DNA of 64,000 bases, from positions 1 through 64,000 of the forward strand of contig JADDOH010023707.1 in assembly GCA_016648135.1 (NCBI GenBank). The letters run 5' to 3'. A model generated the notes under the pieces. It ran no database searches. It had not been told where the DNA came from and saw nothing but the letters and a program-made list of their open reading frames with translations. The position numbers and the translations under genes are program-made. This document shows, one piece after another, positions 1-13,021 of this stretch. The stretch is from Agrypnia vestita. Lineage: Eukaryota > Arthropoda > Insecta > Trichoptera > Phryganeidae. The first letter of the stretch is position 1. Each line of letters opens with the position of its first letter.

Positions 1-1285
1 TAGGTCCTTACATATGAAATTGACGTTTAGTATGGGAGGAACATAAAGCCGATTTTTTTATTATTATAATATATTTATTTAATCAAAATATGTACCATTG
101 CTATCTAGGCACTTTTGCCATCTCATAGGTAGTTCGTCGATCCCTTTACTAAAAAAACCATTCGGACGGGAATCAATAAAATCTTTGAAGGCGGTTTGGA
201 CTGCCCCATCGGAGTTGAATTTTTTCCTTTGCAAGAAGTTATCCAAATTTCAAAAAAAATGGTAAACTGTTGGGGCAAGGTCCGGAGAGTACGGTGGATG
301 TCTTAGACATTCCAATTGAAGCTCCTCTAATTTGGTAGCCGTCTGTTTTGCAGTGTGTGGTCTAGCGTTATCATGAAGCAGCAGTGGCCTAGAGCGATTA
401 ACCAGCCTCGGTTGTTTAGCAGCCAGCTTTCCCATCATGGTTTGCAGTTGCTGACAATAGACATCTGCCGTAATCGTCTGGCCAGATTTAAGAAAGCTGT
501 AGTGAACGACACCAGCACTAGTCCACCAAACGCTCACAAGTCACTTTTTTGGAGTCAATTTTCGCTTGGGGCATGGTTTGGCTGGTTCGGCAGGGTCCAG
601 CCATTGCGATGAGCGCTTCCGATTATCGTACAGGATCCACTTTTCATCACAGGTAATGATTCGATTTAAAATCCCTTCATTATTGTGCCGGTTGAGTAAT
701 GCAACGCAACAGTCACCGCGCGTTTGTTGATTTGCTTCACTCAATTCGTGAGGTACCCACCTTTCAAGCTTTTTCACCTTACCAATTTGCTTCAAGTGGA
801 TTAAAACAGTTTTATCACTAACACCGCAGCCTGCAGCTAACTCGGATGTGGTTTGCGATGGATCCGCTTCCACAATAGCCTTCAATTCTTCATTATCAAC
901 TTTGGTCTCCGGCCGTCCACGGGGCTTGTTCTGCAGGTCGAAATTTCCAGAACGAAAACGTTGGAACCAAAAACGCACTGTGTTTTCTTTTGCGGCACCG
1001 TCGCCATACACATCATTAATCCTTCGAGCCGTTTCTGCAGCCTGGTGCTACGGTGGAACTCGTACTCGTAAATAACGCGATATTTCAAGTTTTTCATTTT
1101 GTAAACTGAGTAACGCAAAGAAAAAAACAATTGAGGAAAAAACAAATGAATTATAATTTTCAAAACACAAATACATGAGTAAATAGCTGTATAAATTTGG
1201 ATTTGGAATTCCTAACCAAAGAGAAGATATTTGAGATCAAATTTGCCAGTACGGCAAAACGTGAATTTCATATGTAAGGACCTAA
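1..1285 (-). mobile_element. mariner element, copy 1 (dead, left end cut by window)
   Basis: The segment starts one base inside a terminal inverted repeat (TAGGTCCTTACATATGAAAT) and ends with its complement at 1258-1285, followed by TA, the mariner target duplication. The two ends match over about 28 bases with one mismatch. A second copy at 33735-35018 has the same ends and orientation. Full length is about 1286 bp, normal for mariner. The leading T and left TA lie outside the window. The transposase inside is broken in several places, so this copy cannot encode an active enzyme. Confidence 0.95.
79..1097 (-). pseudogene. mariner transposase pseudogene, copy 1
   Basis: This is a DD34D-type mariner transposase read leftwards from an ATG at 1095-1097 (MKNLKYRV) to a TAA at 79-81. 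Visible parts are an N-terminal helix-turn-helix region (FWFQRFRSGNFDL, then VSDKTVLIHLKQIGKVKKLE), the linker WVPHEL, the first catalytic Asp in CDEKW and the second in HDNARPH. Breaks against copy 2: a 2-bp deletion near 1041 shifts the frame in the N-terminus; a TGA at 541-543 replaces a Leu codon; the third catalytic Asp is Val (codon 265-267, PTVYHFF instead of PTDYHFF); and a TGA at 250-252 replaces Arg. The wording resembles the cecropia/Hsmar1 branch of mariner, which is inference from remembered family features. No activity is expected. Confidence 0.92.
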
Positions 1286-2828
1286 TATAACATTCCATTC
1301 CACTGTGCATGATTTTCAGAATAGAGGAGATGATATCTCAATAACTATTAAGCCAATTTCGTTCAAATTTCGTACTATATCCAGACCGCATTCAAAAGAA
1401 TGTGTGCAAAAAAATGTATGTTGTTAAGATGAAAAAAATGAACACAAAAGAAGTTTTTATAGTAAGTAAGTAACCTTTTTTAAACTAAAATATATATATT
1501 TATTTGGAATATCATATTGCCAGGCAACTTTCCCCCGCTTTCTTCTTACCGGACAGAATATAATAGCTGGGGAATGATCTTTTGATTGTGGTCGACCTAT
1601 CAAAAAAAAGTTTGAAAAATTTTTTCCTTCAAAAAACGAAGTTAACCCTTTATAAGCATACGGCACAAAAAATTAATTTTTAACGAGAAAATAATTATTT
1701 TTTTCATTTCACTCAAGCCCTGGCGATTTGATAATCTAAACAATTGCGTGCGTCACGGAGAATGACCTTTGCGGGATAGCACATAACTCCACTATTTTGA
1801 AATTTTCTAAATAATTTGTTAGATAAAACTTTTGGCAATGTATGCTGTAAGTAATGATATTAAACGAATTTTTATGTGTGCAATAGTTGAGTTAATTTTT
1901 TTTTTAATTTTTGATATCTCAAAGTGGTGTAGGTAATCCTTTAACAATATGGTCATCTGGTCTCTCCTTACCTAACAATACCAACATAGACTGGTTTCTC
2001 CCATTTCTGTGATTACTTCTCGTAATTTTATAATTTTTCTCTCTAGACCTAGACCGCCATAGCTATCTGACCTTGTCATTCCTTTAGCCTATCTAAATAT
2101 TTTGAGTTCATCAGTGCTCATTTTTTTTTGATAAGCCTTACACATGTATGAACTGTTTGACATATGAAAATGTTCAATTAGTTGTGGAAATAATTTTAAA
2201 CGATTCGACCAGACGCATTGAAATTAATTTTTGCAACTCTCGTTTATTTTTTCAATGGCCCTTTAATTCACTGACGATTATAAATTTATTTTTCGATCTT
2301 TGGTTTATGTAGGTTCAATGAATTGGAATTTATTTTGATTTACCCAAGCAAAGCAGTGCGAGTCCGAGACGGGAAACGGCTGTATGGCCAGCGGCCAGTC
2401 GATCGGTATTTTTGAGGTAAACAAATTAATTCATCCTTTCACAAAAACTGCATCGGCTGTGCCGTGTTTATTTTGAAGAGTTATTATTATTCAATTTATT
2501 GTATCCTGAAAAAGTATCTTGTTATAAAATATCACGCTATTGCACGGTTTATACAGTAACAATAAAATACACCGCATTGTACTTCTCTGAATCTCATATA
2601 TTTTCGACAATCGGCTCTATACAATTCAGTATTGGTATTGATTTTTTTTATCAAATATTTTTATTTCACTTTGAAATTAAATTATTAATTTTTTGTTTGA
2701 AATGGAAAATTAACTGCCGCTTTGTTAAAGAAATTTTTTTAATAAAGTTTTCATAAAATTGTAACCGAAGAAAATTTTTGGTGTTGTTTGTTATATAGCT
2801 ATGTACATTATGAGTAGTGATTATATGT
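1286..2828. other. AT-rich non-coding stretch upstream of first visible Calx exon
   Basis: No convincing exon, RNA gene or repeat was recognised. The one compositional outlier is 2340-2417, a GC-richer patch that stays open in one frame between a CAG and a GTAAAC. It lacks a good polypyrimidine tract and a recognisable protein, so it is not called an exon. Confidence 0.5.
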
Positions 2829-2970
2829 GCTTGTTAGCCTAGTGATAAGATGATTATCTAGTGTTCAAGAATTCTTGCTTCGTTCCAGGAGGCCACCAAG
2901 TTCGTCCTATTTTCATAGTGCAGCCGATAGTTTAATTAGTGTTAGTTTGAAAACAGAGTAAAAATATTGA
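2829..2970 (+). mobile_element. tRNA-derived SINE family A, copy 1 (old)
   Basis: A tRNA-like head (TTGTTAGCCTAGTGATAAGA, then a decayed B-box area) is followed by the family body: an 'aagttcgtcctattttcatag' type segment, then 'agtttgaaaacag'. The same order of blocks appears at seven other places in the window. This copy is the most diverged, and its B box is no longer recognisable. Confidence 0.7.
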
Positions 2971-3199
2971 TTTTAAAATGAGATATGTTTAAAAAATTTA
3001 AACATCCACTGTCTTCATTCATGTAAATAATTTTATTTTAGAGGTTATTTATTTTCATTAACTGAGATTGTCGCTCACCTAAACTTTGCACTACACATAT
3101 GTGAGTTATTTAGTCTATACTATAGTTTATATGTATTACAGTATTATATCCGATGGTAAGAGGGACTACATCTATTGAAGCTATAGTTATGTTAAAATA

Positions 3200-3810
3200 A
3201 CACTAACTAAAAAGTTTCTAGGTATTTGTCGTGCAAATCTGGTCAACACAATAATCTTCACAGCTACGAGGATCGAATTGCCTTTTACAAGATGCACAAA
3301 CTTAAGTCCCGGCGAAAAATATCCAATCTTGTTGTGCTGCATAAGATTCTCAATGGAGCTATTGATTCTCTTTCTCTATCTGACATAAATTTGGATGTTA
3401 AACCCCGAATGAGAAACCCGGAATTCTTTAGAATAAGCCAGCACACTAATAATATTGGCTACTTTTCTCCCATCACAAGATTATGTCGCAGATACAATAC
3501 GTATTGTGCTGACCCTAACATTGGTGCTGATATTCTTGCAGATACCTTATTAGCGTTCAAAAATTCACTCATACACAACATCCATTTTCTAAACAATGAC
3601 CTTAACCTATAGATCCATTAAATCAATTATTTAATTTTTATATGATCATACTACATTCAAGCACTAAATATACGATATACATATTCATGTTGCTAAAGCG
3701 TGCCCAAGACGCTTGCAATTGGGATAATGGGCATAGTTTTAATTTATAATATTTTATTTTTAGAGTATCATGTACCCATTATCCTAATAAATATTTAAAA
3801 AAAAAATTTG
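3200..3810 (+). mobile_element. 5'-truncated LINE, 3' end with poly(A)
   Basis: The end of a non-LTR retrotransposon: about 130 codons of the reverse-transcriptase C-terminal region, a 180-bp 3' untranslated region, an AATAAA-like signal near 3786 and an A-run at 3798-3806. The 5' end is missing, as is usual for LINE copies made by incomplete reverse transcription. The clade is not resolved. Confidence 0.75.
3226..3612 (+). pseudogene. LINE reverse transcriptase C-terminal fragment
   Basis: The reading frame holds the pattern found downstream of the RT core in many insect non-LTR elements: SYEDR, then KLKSRRKISNLVVLHKILNG, AIDS, RMRNPEFF and GYFSPITRLCRRYN. It ends in a TAG at 3610-3612 followed by the 3' untranslated region. 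The RT catalytic motifs and the endonuclease are absent, so this is a fragment, not a gene. The first Met shown here is arbitrary, because the true 5' part is lost. Confidence 0.78.
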
Positions 3811-5523
3811 ACTAAAAATTACAGAAGAAAATATAATAAATTAATCATTAATAATCATAAAAAAATACAAATAAAAAAATAACACGAACAACACCTTAAC
3901 ATCGATTGCAATTGCATCAATGGCAATTGCCCTTTTCTTCTTTTGTGGCTATTTCCAGGGTCATAGTCATGATCACTGGACGTCTTCCTATCGTGGCCCA
4001 ACAATGTTACATTTTAATTCACTTCCTGTCGGTTTGTCCTGTAGTTAGTACTCAATCAGTAATCGTCCCAACCTGGATTCTGTTGATTTGTGTGCCAACT
4101 CTCATTTCAGCGCAATCAATAAACTATAACTTTATTTTTCACTTTGAATTCGACCTTTCTCGAGACACGTAGAGTCGTACAGCACCCAAAGATATAAAAT
4201 GTTTTAACTATCTTCATTCACCTATTAGATCGTCCGGTTTCGGATCGTAAATCTTGGGAACAGCTTATTTTAATAGACTTACAATCTGTTTTACTTTATA
4301 CTACTGCGCCAAGGTGAGGTCAAAATTCACGCTCACATTAAACAATCGATTTCAAGAATTCTGTGCATTGGTTTGTACTGATTATTTGTTTGTTATAGTA
4401 GAATCTTGTAATTGATTTTTTACCAATTTTCTGACTAGCTGGAGCTCTGAAACATTCAACATTTACGTAACGTGGATGACTTTATTTTATTAAATCATTT
4501 TCAGCATGATTTGGTCTTTATTTCAATTATAATTAATAAGAACGTCACTCAAATCAAATTAATAATCACGTCACCTACAAGCTAGAGCCGCAAAAACAGA
4601 ACATGCCGTTTGAAAATTTGTTTTAATCTTTAAAACAATGCGTTTAATATTTGGATCCTGTATGTGTAATGTTATAAAATCGATTATAAACGTATGCAAA
4701 TAAAGCGTATAAAAGCATGTCTTCTAAGAATTTTTTATTTATTTGATACTCGCAAGTACCTATAGAATATTATATACCAGGGAAAGTCAAAAATTATCTA
4801 CACTTTTCGTTCTAAAATTTATTTACTTATAGGTATACCGCTATTTTTTATCTACTTGTTTTAAATTGTTTAATTTTGTGACCACAAATTTCTATTTTTC
4901 TAATTATGTTTGGCGTATATTGTTATCTGATTTATTCCTGGAGAGATGGATACAAAAAGTGGATTGCTCTATGGACAAAAATAAAAATTAATCAATTAAT
5001 AAAAATGAGAATTACATATAAGGTCGATATATTCACGTAAATCTACAAGACTCCTATAGCTTAGTGGTCAAAATATTTTTTCGTGGGTTAGATTTTTCTG
5101 AATGACTCAGTTTTGATTTATAACAAGTAGATGCACAAATCGTCCATAAGGATTAATTAATCCAAAAAATGTTTAAGAATTCTGTTTTAAGACAATCATT
5201 TTTTTTTAACAAGATTTTGGTATTCCATAAAAGCTTTTAATAGTGTCGAAAAAAGTTTCGTAAAAAATTAACTGAAAAATTATTGCATCGTGTGGCTTTG
5301 TGGCCAGATATCCAACAAAAAACTGTCTACGTCCAATAAAATTTTATTTGATTAACTCATCAAAATTAACCATTCCAATCACGTATATGTGTAAAATTCC
5401 TTCACTCTTTAATGAAACAGACATTCAGTTTTATCAATCAAAATATTTTTTTTACTCTCTGAAAAAGATTATTAATATAATTTGTGAATCATCATTTTTA
5501 ATTTTTATATTTTTATTTTACAG
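3811..5523. other. intron sequence before Calx exon, nothing recognised
   Basis: AT-rich DNA. A short A-box-like string (TAGCTTAGTGGTCA) at about 5057-5070 may be the remnant of a SINE head, but no B box follows. A long pyrimidine-rich run at 5497-5520 serves as the acceptor tract of the exon at 5524. Confidence 0.5.
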
Positions 5524-5615
5524 GAAAATGATCACACTGCATATCGTAGAAGAGGACAGCTACGAAAAAGATGTTCTATTCTACGTAAATTTGGGAGAAC
5601 CTCAAATGGTTGGAG
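5524..5615 (+). CDS. Calx: Calx (Na+/Ca2+ exchanger) exon, second Calx-beta domain
   Basis: A 92-nt internal exon bounded by a T-rich tract plus CAG and by GTAAG. It enters in phase 2 (the first G completes a codon) and leaves in phase 1. The frame reads KMITLHIVEEDSYEKDVLF followed by YVNLGEPQMVG. This matches the family pattern K-T/M-I-x-V-x-I-x-D/E-x-x-Y-E-K-x-x-x-F-x-x-x-(L/I)GEP of the last strands of the second calcium-binding (CBD2) domain of NCX proteins. These plasma-membrane exchangers swap Na+ for Ca2+, and CBD2 lies in the large cytosolic loop that senses Ca2+. In vertebrate NCX genes this segment is a mutually exclusive exon. I saw no alternative twin nearby, but diverged twins are easy to miss by eye. 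Confidence 0.85.
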
Positions 5616-7227
5616 GTAAGATATTAACATTTTAAAAAATTTGATAAATTTACATTTACACAAAATATGAATATAAGAAATATTTTAAGTATTTTTTTAA
5701 TATTAAGAAGATTATTTAGTTTGCTATTGGTTTGAAATTTAGACAAAAAAATTAAGGGTTTTATATATTAAATGCAGGTAAGCAGTCATTGGATAAAAAT
5801 ATCATAGCTTTGGGACTATAATCATGTCAGATATAAAAACAGATAGCAGATAAGTAAGTGACCCAAGAATCATTGTTTTATTGTGGTCTAATAGAATATA
5901 CTATTTCTGTGAAATGCTATAAATATACGGTAATATTTTATGTGAGTATTTTAATTTTGTATTTTTTTATATTGTTCTGTGTATTTAAAATAAAATGATG
6001 ACGATTAAAAACAATTACTACATAAGCCCATTGACTGCTTTCAAAAATGTCCAAATTTTCGAAAGAACTGATTCTGGCGAATCATTAGAATCATTCTAAG
6101 TCGTACATAAACTTAATACTCGAAATTTAGTGACGATAATAAAATCATTAAATTTTAATGAATTCGTCTAACCAGGAATAAATTTAAAAACACTTTTTTC
6201 AATGTTTTTAAATGAGTAAGAAATTGAACATGGGAAAATTTGGCACTCTTCAGAATAAAGGAGACCACCAACTTTGCTAATTTTAGAGGCAATATACTCC
6301 TAAATATGGAATTCAAATTTCTCTACAGCACATATACAACCCTCTGATCAAATGTATATTATAAATTAGGGTTTACTAATGTGGATCGAGGCCAGGCGGG
6401 TTTATCGATAAGATGTTTGCCTTGCGCCAAATTCTGGAAAAATGACGCAAATTAAATGCTGACATTTTATATATTTGTTGACTTAAAACAGCGTCCGACA
6501 CTATTAATTATCAGAAGCCCTGCGAAGCCTTAGAGGAACTTGGAATAGCACGCTAAGTGATAAACTTGGTTAGAATATCGATGTCAGATGTGGTGTCAAG
6601 TGAGTTTACAATCAAACAAGGTGGATACCATTGCATTATTTTCTTCAATGTGGCGTTGGAATTTTAAAGTCAAACGACGACGTGCAACTCCTCAGACGAC
6701 GCACATATCGTACCTAGATCGGAGCACATCCTCGGGGAAGCATTATTTACATGCTACTACTACAACGCTGATGGTTGACATTATATGTACTGTGAATAAA
6801 TTGGAGTCAAATGTATAATTGAGTGGTTCAGAAACAAAACCACCACTATCCAATTAACGAATGTAGAGGATGAAATGTTTAATAGTTATTATCTGGTAAT
6901 AGAAACAGTTTTACAATTGATAACAATTCTTGAAAATGTGGTTGTAAGTTTTAGAAACATTCCATCAAAAGCGTATGATTTCAAAATTTCTGCCATGACT
7001 ATAAAATCAGTAATACTGATATTTATGTGAACTTGATATTGGGTGTTTTAATTCTGGACCCTCGGTTGTTATAATTATTGTTAATGTTTATAGGTTAACT
7101 TTGTGGTTGGACATAATTATTACTTTGAGAAAACTAACACTTTGCATAAACCAGGCTGATTGATTTTAAACATCTACCGGTTTCAATATTTTTTTTAAAA
7201 AAAAATAGAGATTTGGTGTGACTTGGT

Positions 7228-7402
7228 GTGACACGTATTCCGAACACGGAATACGTATCACACCAAGATTCTTACTATTTTCAAACTAAGCAAATTGCTT
7301 GTGCTATGAAAATAGGACTAACTTGCTAGTCTGGAGTGAGGTTCGAACCCGCGACTTTTGGATCACGAGGCGAGTGTCCTAACCACAAGACCAATAACCT
7401 AC
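7228..7402 (-). mobile_element. tRNA-derived SINE family A, copy 2
   Basis: Read on the minus strand: a head TGGTCTTGTGGTTAGGACA with CTCGCCTCGTGATC, a B box GGTTCGAACC, then the family body (TTAGTCCTATTTTCATAGCA, then AGTTTGAAAATAGTAAGAAT) and a tail containing CGTATTCCGTGTTCGGAATACG, which is itself a small palindrome. It abuts the inverted-repeat element on its right. The head is intact enough to show that the family derives from a tRNA. Confidence 0.88.
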
Positions 7403-7404
7403 TC

Positions 7405-8191
7405 TACTGTATTGTATCTTTGTCAGGACGGATGCACAATAGATTCCATAAATTTAATTTATAAGAGTTAAGCGTTAAGTGGGGGTGTCATTTGTGGTGG
7501 GGAAAAGGGATGGAGTTTGACAGTGAGACATTGAAATGGGGAGTATATTATTAAATTATGAATTATTCGTTAAATTTAATTAGTTGTTCATTGTATTAGA
7601 TTTCGTGTTCAGGAACTTTTTTATTTCTCACATTTCTAAATTAGCTAGCCTAAGGTCTCAATAATTTGTAAGTGTGACTTTCGTTTAGACTTTAGACCTT
7701 CGTTCGATAGATCGTTCGAAAATTCTGAAAAGTTATTGTTATTGAGACATTATTTTTTTAACTGTACTATTATTTATTTTATAGATAATACATAATATGA
7801 TTTCTTATATAAAAATGATAACTATCAAATATTAACAATCAAATTATTATTATATGTTATACCTCTTCAAAAAGAATTAGGATTCTTGTGTATGGGGAGG
7901 GATAATCACTTACAATCATAAACATCTTCGGTGTTCTTTTATTTCAATATGTCTAAAAATTACAGAAAATTAAAATGTTTAGAAATCTAAAGGTCTCTCA
8001 ACGCCAAATCTAATATAACTAACAACCAAATAAATTTGACGACTTATCCATTATTTAATATATTTCCTATTTCAATGTCTCACTGTAAAATTCCAGCCCT
8101 CTCTTCCGCTACACGAATACACACTTGGCCCTTACAAATTTAATTTGTGGAAAATTATTATGCGTTCGTCCTGACGAAGATACAGTGTTGT
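7405..8191. mobile_element. element with ~140-bp imperfect inverted repeats
   Basis: The left arm (7405-7555) and right arm (8055-8191) are reverse complements with moderate divergence. They share blocks such as CAGTGAGACATTGAAAT, AAATTTAATTT and ATCTTTGTCAGGACG. The spacer of about 500 bp shows no reading frame. On the right the outer end reads GTCCTGACGAAGATACAGTG, similar to the core of the Penelope-type motif at 37141. It could be a fold-back element or an inverted pair of terminal fragments. The class is uncertain. Confidence 0.6.
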
Positions 8192-11100
8192 GTTAAAATT
8201 AGTGTTGTTTATAGAAAGTTTGTTAATTTTCTCAAATTATAAATTATTTTTATTTTTAAGAGGTGGAGTCACGTCTAGAAAGAAGATGGAGGAAACTCAA
8301 ATATTATAAAGAATCCTTGGTGGTAAGAGAAAGGCTGCTACTGATTCCAAAATGGAAGACGGTCACCGAGAATCGGAAAGTGTGAAGACGAAAGATTGTG
8401 AATATGGAAACGCCCCAATGTTGTTTCCCTCAGGAACACAACAAAAGATCACTCCACCACACTAAAAAAAATTGAAAGAATACCCGATATTTTGAGTGAA
8501 AGATGTTCACACGAATCTTTGGAGAGGAACAACAAATTATGCGTAGTGGACAAGATATAACCAAGTGCTGTATAAATTATCTGGATATAATATTATTTTG
8601 AACGGACAATGATACTCCACCTAAAATAATTTTTGAAAACAAACCTGTAATGTAAAGAAATTTCGAATGGCCTGAATGCGGCAGAGATGCGGCAGAGACA
8701 AAAAATTTATGCTTAAAAGAATTGAGGAATCGTGAAAATTTGGAAGATTTCTGGAGGTCTTCAAGACAAATAAACTTATAACGGATTGTAGTACCAATGA
8801 AGATAATGTTGAGTATATAGCAAGCGTCAAAAAAATATCTCCTTTTTTTGTTATTCTCTTTTTAAGGATTCCTCGGTTTCCTTATTCACTTTAACATAAC
8901 ATAGTATATGTTCCATTATGATTGTAAACCGGAACAATAACAGTAAATAATTGTATTCCGTATCGCTTTAAGTATTATTGCTCAAGACTAAACAGCTTCC
9001 TGTAACAGGTTATTAAGTATTTGAGTTACTGCAAAAGTAACTATTTCCACAATTAATCTCAAGATTTATATAAAATATACGAGAATATATGTATGTACAT
9101 TTCAATGAGTTGAAATCCTCATTTTTTACAAAGACTAGTCTTAATCGCTGTGTTTATTTATCTTTTATTTTTAATCGTAATGAACCTTGTGTAAATTCGA
9201 TTAAATATCATGAACACCGTTGTATGTTGTATCATGAAATAAAGCACTTATTTTGTACGGAAGATATTTGTTTGATTCCTTGTATAATTAATACCTATGT
9301 AAGTATTCCGTAAAAAAATTGCAGTCCTGCTTAATTGGATAAACAGAAATATAAGATATATTTAAAATAGCGCATATCAGTACTGAATTATACACACTTT
9401 TTAATTTAGACATTGTTTTAGGTAGCATGCTGTTAACATATTTTTAATTTATCGTATTATTATTCTGCCTATATTAAAATGTAATATTTTATGCTCTTTT
9501 ATAAGCATGTGTAAAGATATTTTTTGTAGATATTGTGATTTTGTTTAATGTTTGAATGAAATACATAAAAATTACACTCGTTAAATTTTGTAGTTTATGC
9601 ATTGTGGGTGGATGTAAGTTAAATATATATTCTTTGAACTTAAGAAAATTCAAAAAATTCATATAATCCGCGGAGTAATCCTGAAAATTACCACAACCCT
9701 CCCAAATGATCTACGTAAGTCTTCGTGCGCGAAAACTTGAAAGTTCTGGAATATTTTAGAATAAATTATAACCCACTTTTAATTTATCATTGCCGTTACT
9801 TCTTCCCTTTTGATTACGGGTTTAAAAAAGTAGATAACTTTCGCCTTAATACCTTGATGCCTTTTAAAATGACTGATGGAATTAAGAAAAAATCTTTCGA
9901 CATACAATCGCATTTCTTCTCAATTCACCGCAAAATCAGTTCAAAATGTCTTTCTGCGAATACATTTATAATTCGAGAGAAGTTCTATAACAGAAAAATT
10001 ATCCTTCTTAATTTTTGTTCTAGGTTCAAAAATTATTTTAAAACTAAAATTTTCTAATGAGTTGACTTTACTTAAAAAATATCTCATTGCATTAACTACC
10101 AAATAGCCAATGAATTTTCTTCGATTAAAACTGTTAATACATCTGATTACAATATGTGTCATCATTAATTATAAGTTTTTTTTAAAAAATGAGTTTCTGA
10201 ATATTTCGGGTAACTTCATTCATTTTCAACATTCAAACTCAAAAATAAAAAGCATTTAGATTCTTTAAAATTATAATATCACATATCTGCACGATATATC
10301 AAATATAACTATTTTAATCAAAAGTTCCATTGAAAAAATTTCCAAAATAAACCGTACTAAAAGTGGGTAACTGAGCTGTAACCACAATGAAATCACAGAT
10401 AACCTAGAATTATTTCTCAATTTGTTCTCTAATTATTGCAAGTAAACAAACAATTTATATAATATGACTTAATAATAATTGTCCACTACTATTTATTCAT
10501 GTAATTGGTTATTTATAAATAGACTTTGTTTAAAATTATACAAAATAACGGCGTAAAAATTATTACTTTACGTTGTTTTGTTTAATATTATTCAAAATTA
10601 TGGCGTATAAATTTTTTTACGCTGTCGTAGTTCAGTTATATAAATAAACTTTTAATGAGTCTCTGTATAATTAATCTGTATAAAAAACATCATTTAAACT
10701 GATTCAATTATAAATCTATTTTATAAAATGTTCCACAGAATTAAAATATTCAACAACTTTATTTTATAAACATTTTATCAAGCAAATTATCATTTACAGT
10801 TATTCTCCAATATTTACGCAAATCATCATAAAAAAAAAAAATAATACCTCTCTAAATTATGAATAAATTTGTATTTTTTAACATAAATTATAAATATTAC
10901 CTTCTCAAGATTAGAAATATAGGAAATGGGTATACATTCTAAAATTATAATTTATTCAAATAAATGATAATTCACATCAAATCTATAACTAACTATTTTT
11001 TTAACAGCAACACATACTTACATAAGTACACGTGTAAAAAATAGGTATGTGTAAAAATAATGAAAATTTAACCGGTATAGTATTTTAATCACTTTACGTA

Positions 11101-13021
11101 GGTTAATAATTTATGTAATAACCTAAATAAATTAATCAGAACCAAATATTGCTCTACTTAAAATCTTTTCAAAACAGTTCTTGAAATTAATATATATTTA
11201 TAATATTTAACTTCATTAAAAAATAGCGAGAGATAGTTAATAAATTTTATTTGAATCTCTTTTCGAACCCTCACAAACCTTGCTTTTAAAATTCAGGTTT
11301 TTCTGTCGTTCGATGATTAAAAGTAATCTAAATTTTAATTGATTATATTGTTGATTTAAGCGATAATAATTATTGCGTGATCGATATACTAAATATTTCA
11401 AAGTCTGTCGATGACAAAAATCATACATTATTGTTAAATAAAAGCCGGTTCGATTTGGGTGAATTTTCAGACCCAGTCAATCAAAGTAATGTTTAGATGA
11501 AAGATTTGTAAGTTCTCTTTGAAATTAGAGGTTCCTCTGTTTGTATCCTTAGCCATATTATTTATTAAGAGTATTTCACCTCTTGCCTCTACAGCAAATA
11601 AGGTATTCGAGGGGTATGTGCTCGGCTTCAGTGGAACTTTATGTTATTGTGAGTCAACACGATTTATTTGTTATTTTACATATTAGTAGTATCTGCCAAT
11701 AAGCACAGAGATATCTATAGACACATTTAGCCACTCATAAGAATTAAAGCATTTAATCTTGACAAAAAATTCTATTTTATAGTACGAGTCATTTACTATT
11801 TATTTAAAGATGCTTTAAAATTAAAAAAAAAAATAGAAAAAATCTTTGGAAAATTATTATGCGTGTGCGTACCTATATTTGAAAACAATATAGCTATTCA
11901 ACAAACTTATTTGAAAATTTGGTATTCGGAAAATTACTCATCCTTTCATTTTTTCGCCCAGTCGACTTTAATAATGATTTTATTCGATTTAATTGAGAAT
12001 TAAAAACCTTTAATATGGATGAAATAATGTGTTCAATGAGTATTTATTTTTTACAGGTATTATTCTTAAATATCACATAAATATTTAATTAATATTTTAT
12101 GTACCTGCCTAGTAATTTTTTAGTTTTAGACATTTTATAGGTATTGTCTCTTCGATGAAATATGTTGCAAACATACATAGATGTTAGTTAAGTACAGTCA
12201 AAAGGAAATAAAAATAGACGAACGAAAAAAATTAATCGTTAAGTTCGTCATTATATTGTAAATTTTTGTAATTTTGAAGTAGAATAAGACGCTTACATAA
12301 CTTCTCTCTAGCCCATAATATCCGTGTTATCGACAGCCTTTGCAAACCTCTCTGCAGTCTGAAAAGATAAAAACGGAGCTCGATACCCGATTCCACTCCA
12401 CTCTCACTGGCTGAGTACTGCCACTTACTCTTTGGTTTTCTCAATATTGCAGTTGATATTTTTCGAAATTTATAAGCCGTCTAGACTGAAAGATTAGCGG
12501 TAAAGTAGGAGAAGACAAATAGATTTACTATTTTTTGTATTTATTTTGTACCTGTACGTACATTGAATATTTTTATATCATTTTATAGGTCTTATAATTT
12601 ATTCTTGTAATGATACACAATATAATATAATATGTAATTACTTATTCAACGATGAGAATTACTTGTGAATTTATACTTATTATTATATAGCAGAAACAAA
12701 TTGAATGTTGATGTTATAAGATATATGAATATATTTTCACGATTGATATTATAAATCTACTAGTTTAAATTGATTATTATTTTATATTATTGTTTTAATA
12801 ATGTTAAAATAATGCTGTTTCGGCCAATAAATAGACCATTTAAATATTTTTTGTTATAAGATTATTTTGCTTATTTAATATGTATTTTAGTTTTTATTTA
12901 TGTTAATGTACATAGTTTTAGAATTATTTTTCGTAGTGTAAAATTTTTCTTTTTAGCACTGTTTTCTTATTATTTTGCACTCTTTTAATTATTTTTGTTT
13001 TTATTCTTTCTTCCTATACAG

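Larger units (their letters stand above)
5616..13021 (+). other. Calx intron, 7.4 kb, phase 1
   Basis: GT at 5616-5617 and AG at 13020-13021. The intron contains a SINE (7228-7402) and an inverted-repeat element (7405-8191). The rest (5616-7227 and 8192-13021) is AT-rich with no supported gene. Open frames such as those near 9725-10057 have no family motifs and biased AT-rich codons. Confidence 0.8.

Noticed and set aside
355..1075. plus-strand frames over mariner copy 1 (and 34580-34842 over copy 2)
   Set aside because: Antisense shadows of the transposase.
2340..2417. additional Calx exon
   Set aside because: Open frame and GTAAAC donor-like end, but poor acceptor and no NCX-like peptide.
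5300..5635. 111-codon frame across the Calx exon as a separate gene
   Set aside because: Only the last part (from 5524) is coding; upstream is intron with a polypyrimidine tract, and the frame runs past the donor site.
9725..10057. 110-codon open frame
   Set aside because: Lys/Phe/Ile/Asn-rich composition typical of chance frames in AT-rich DNA; no motifs or splice context.
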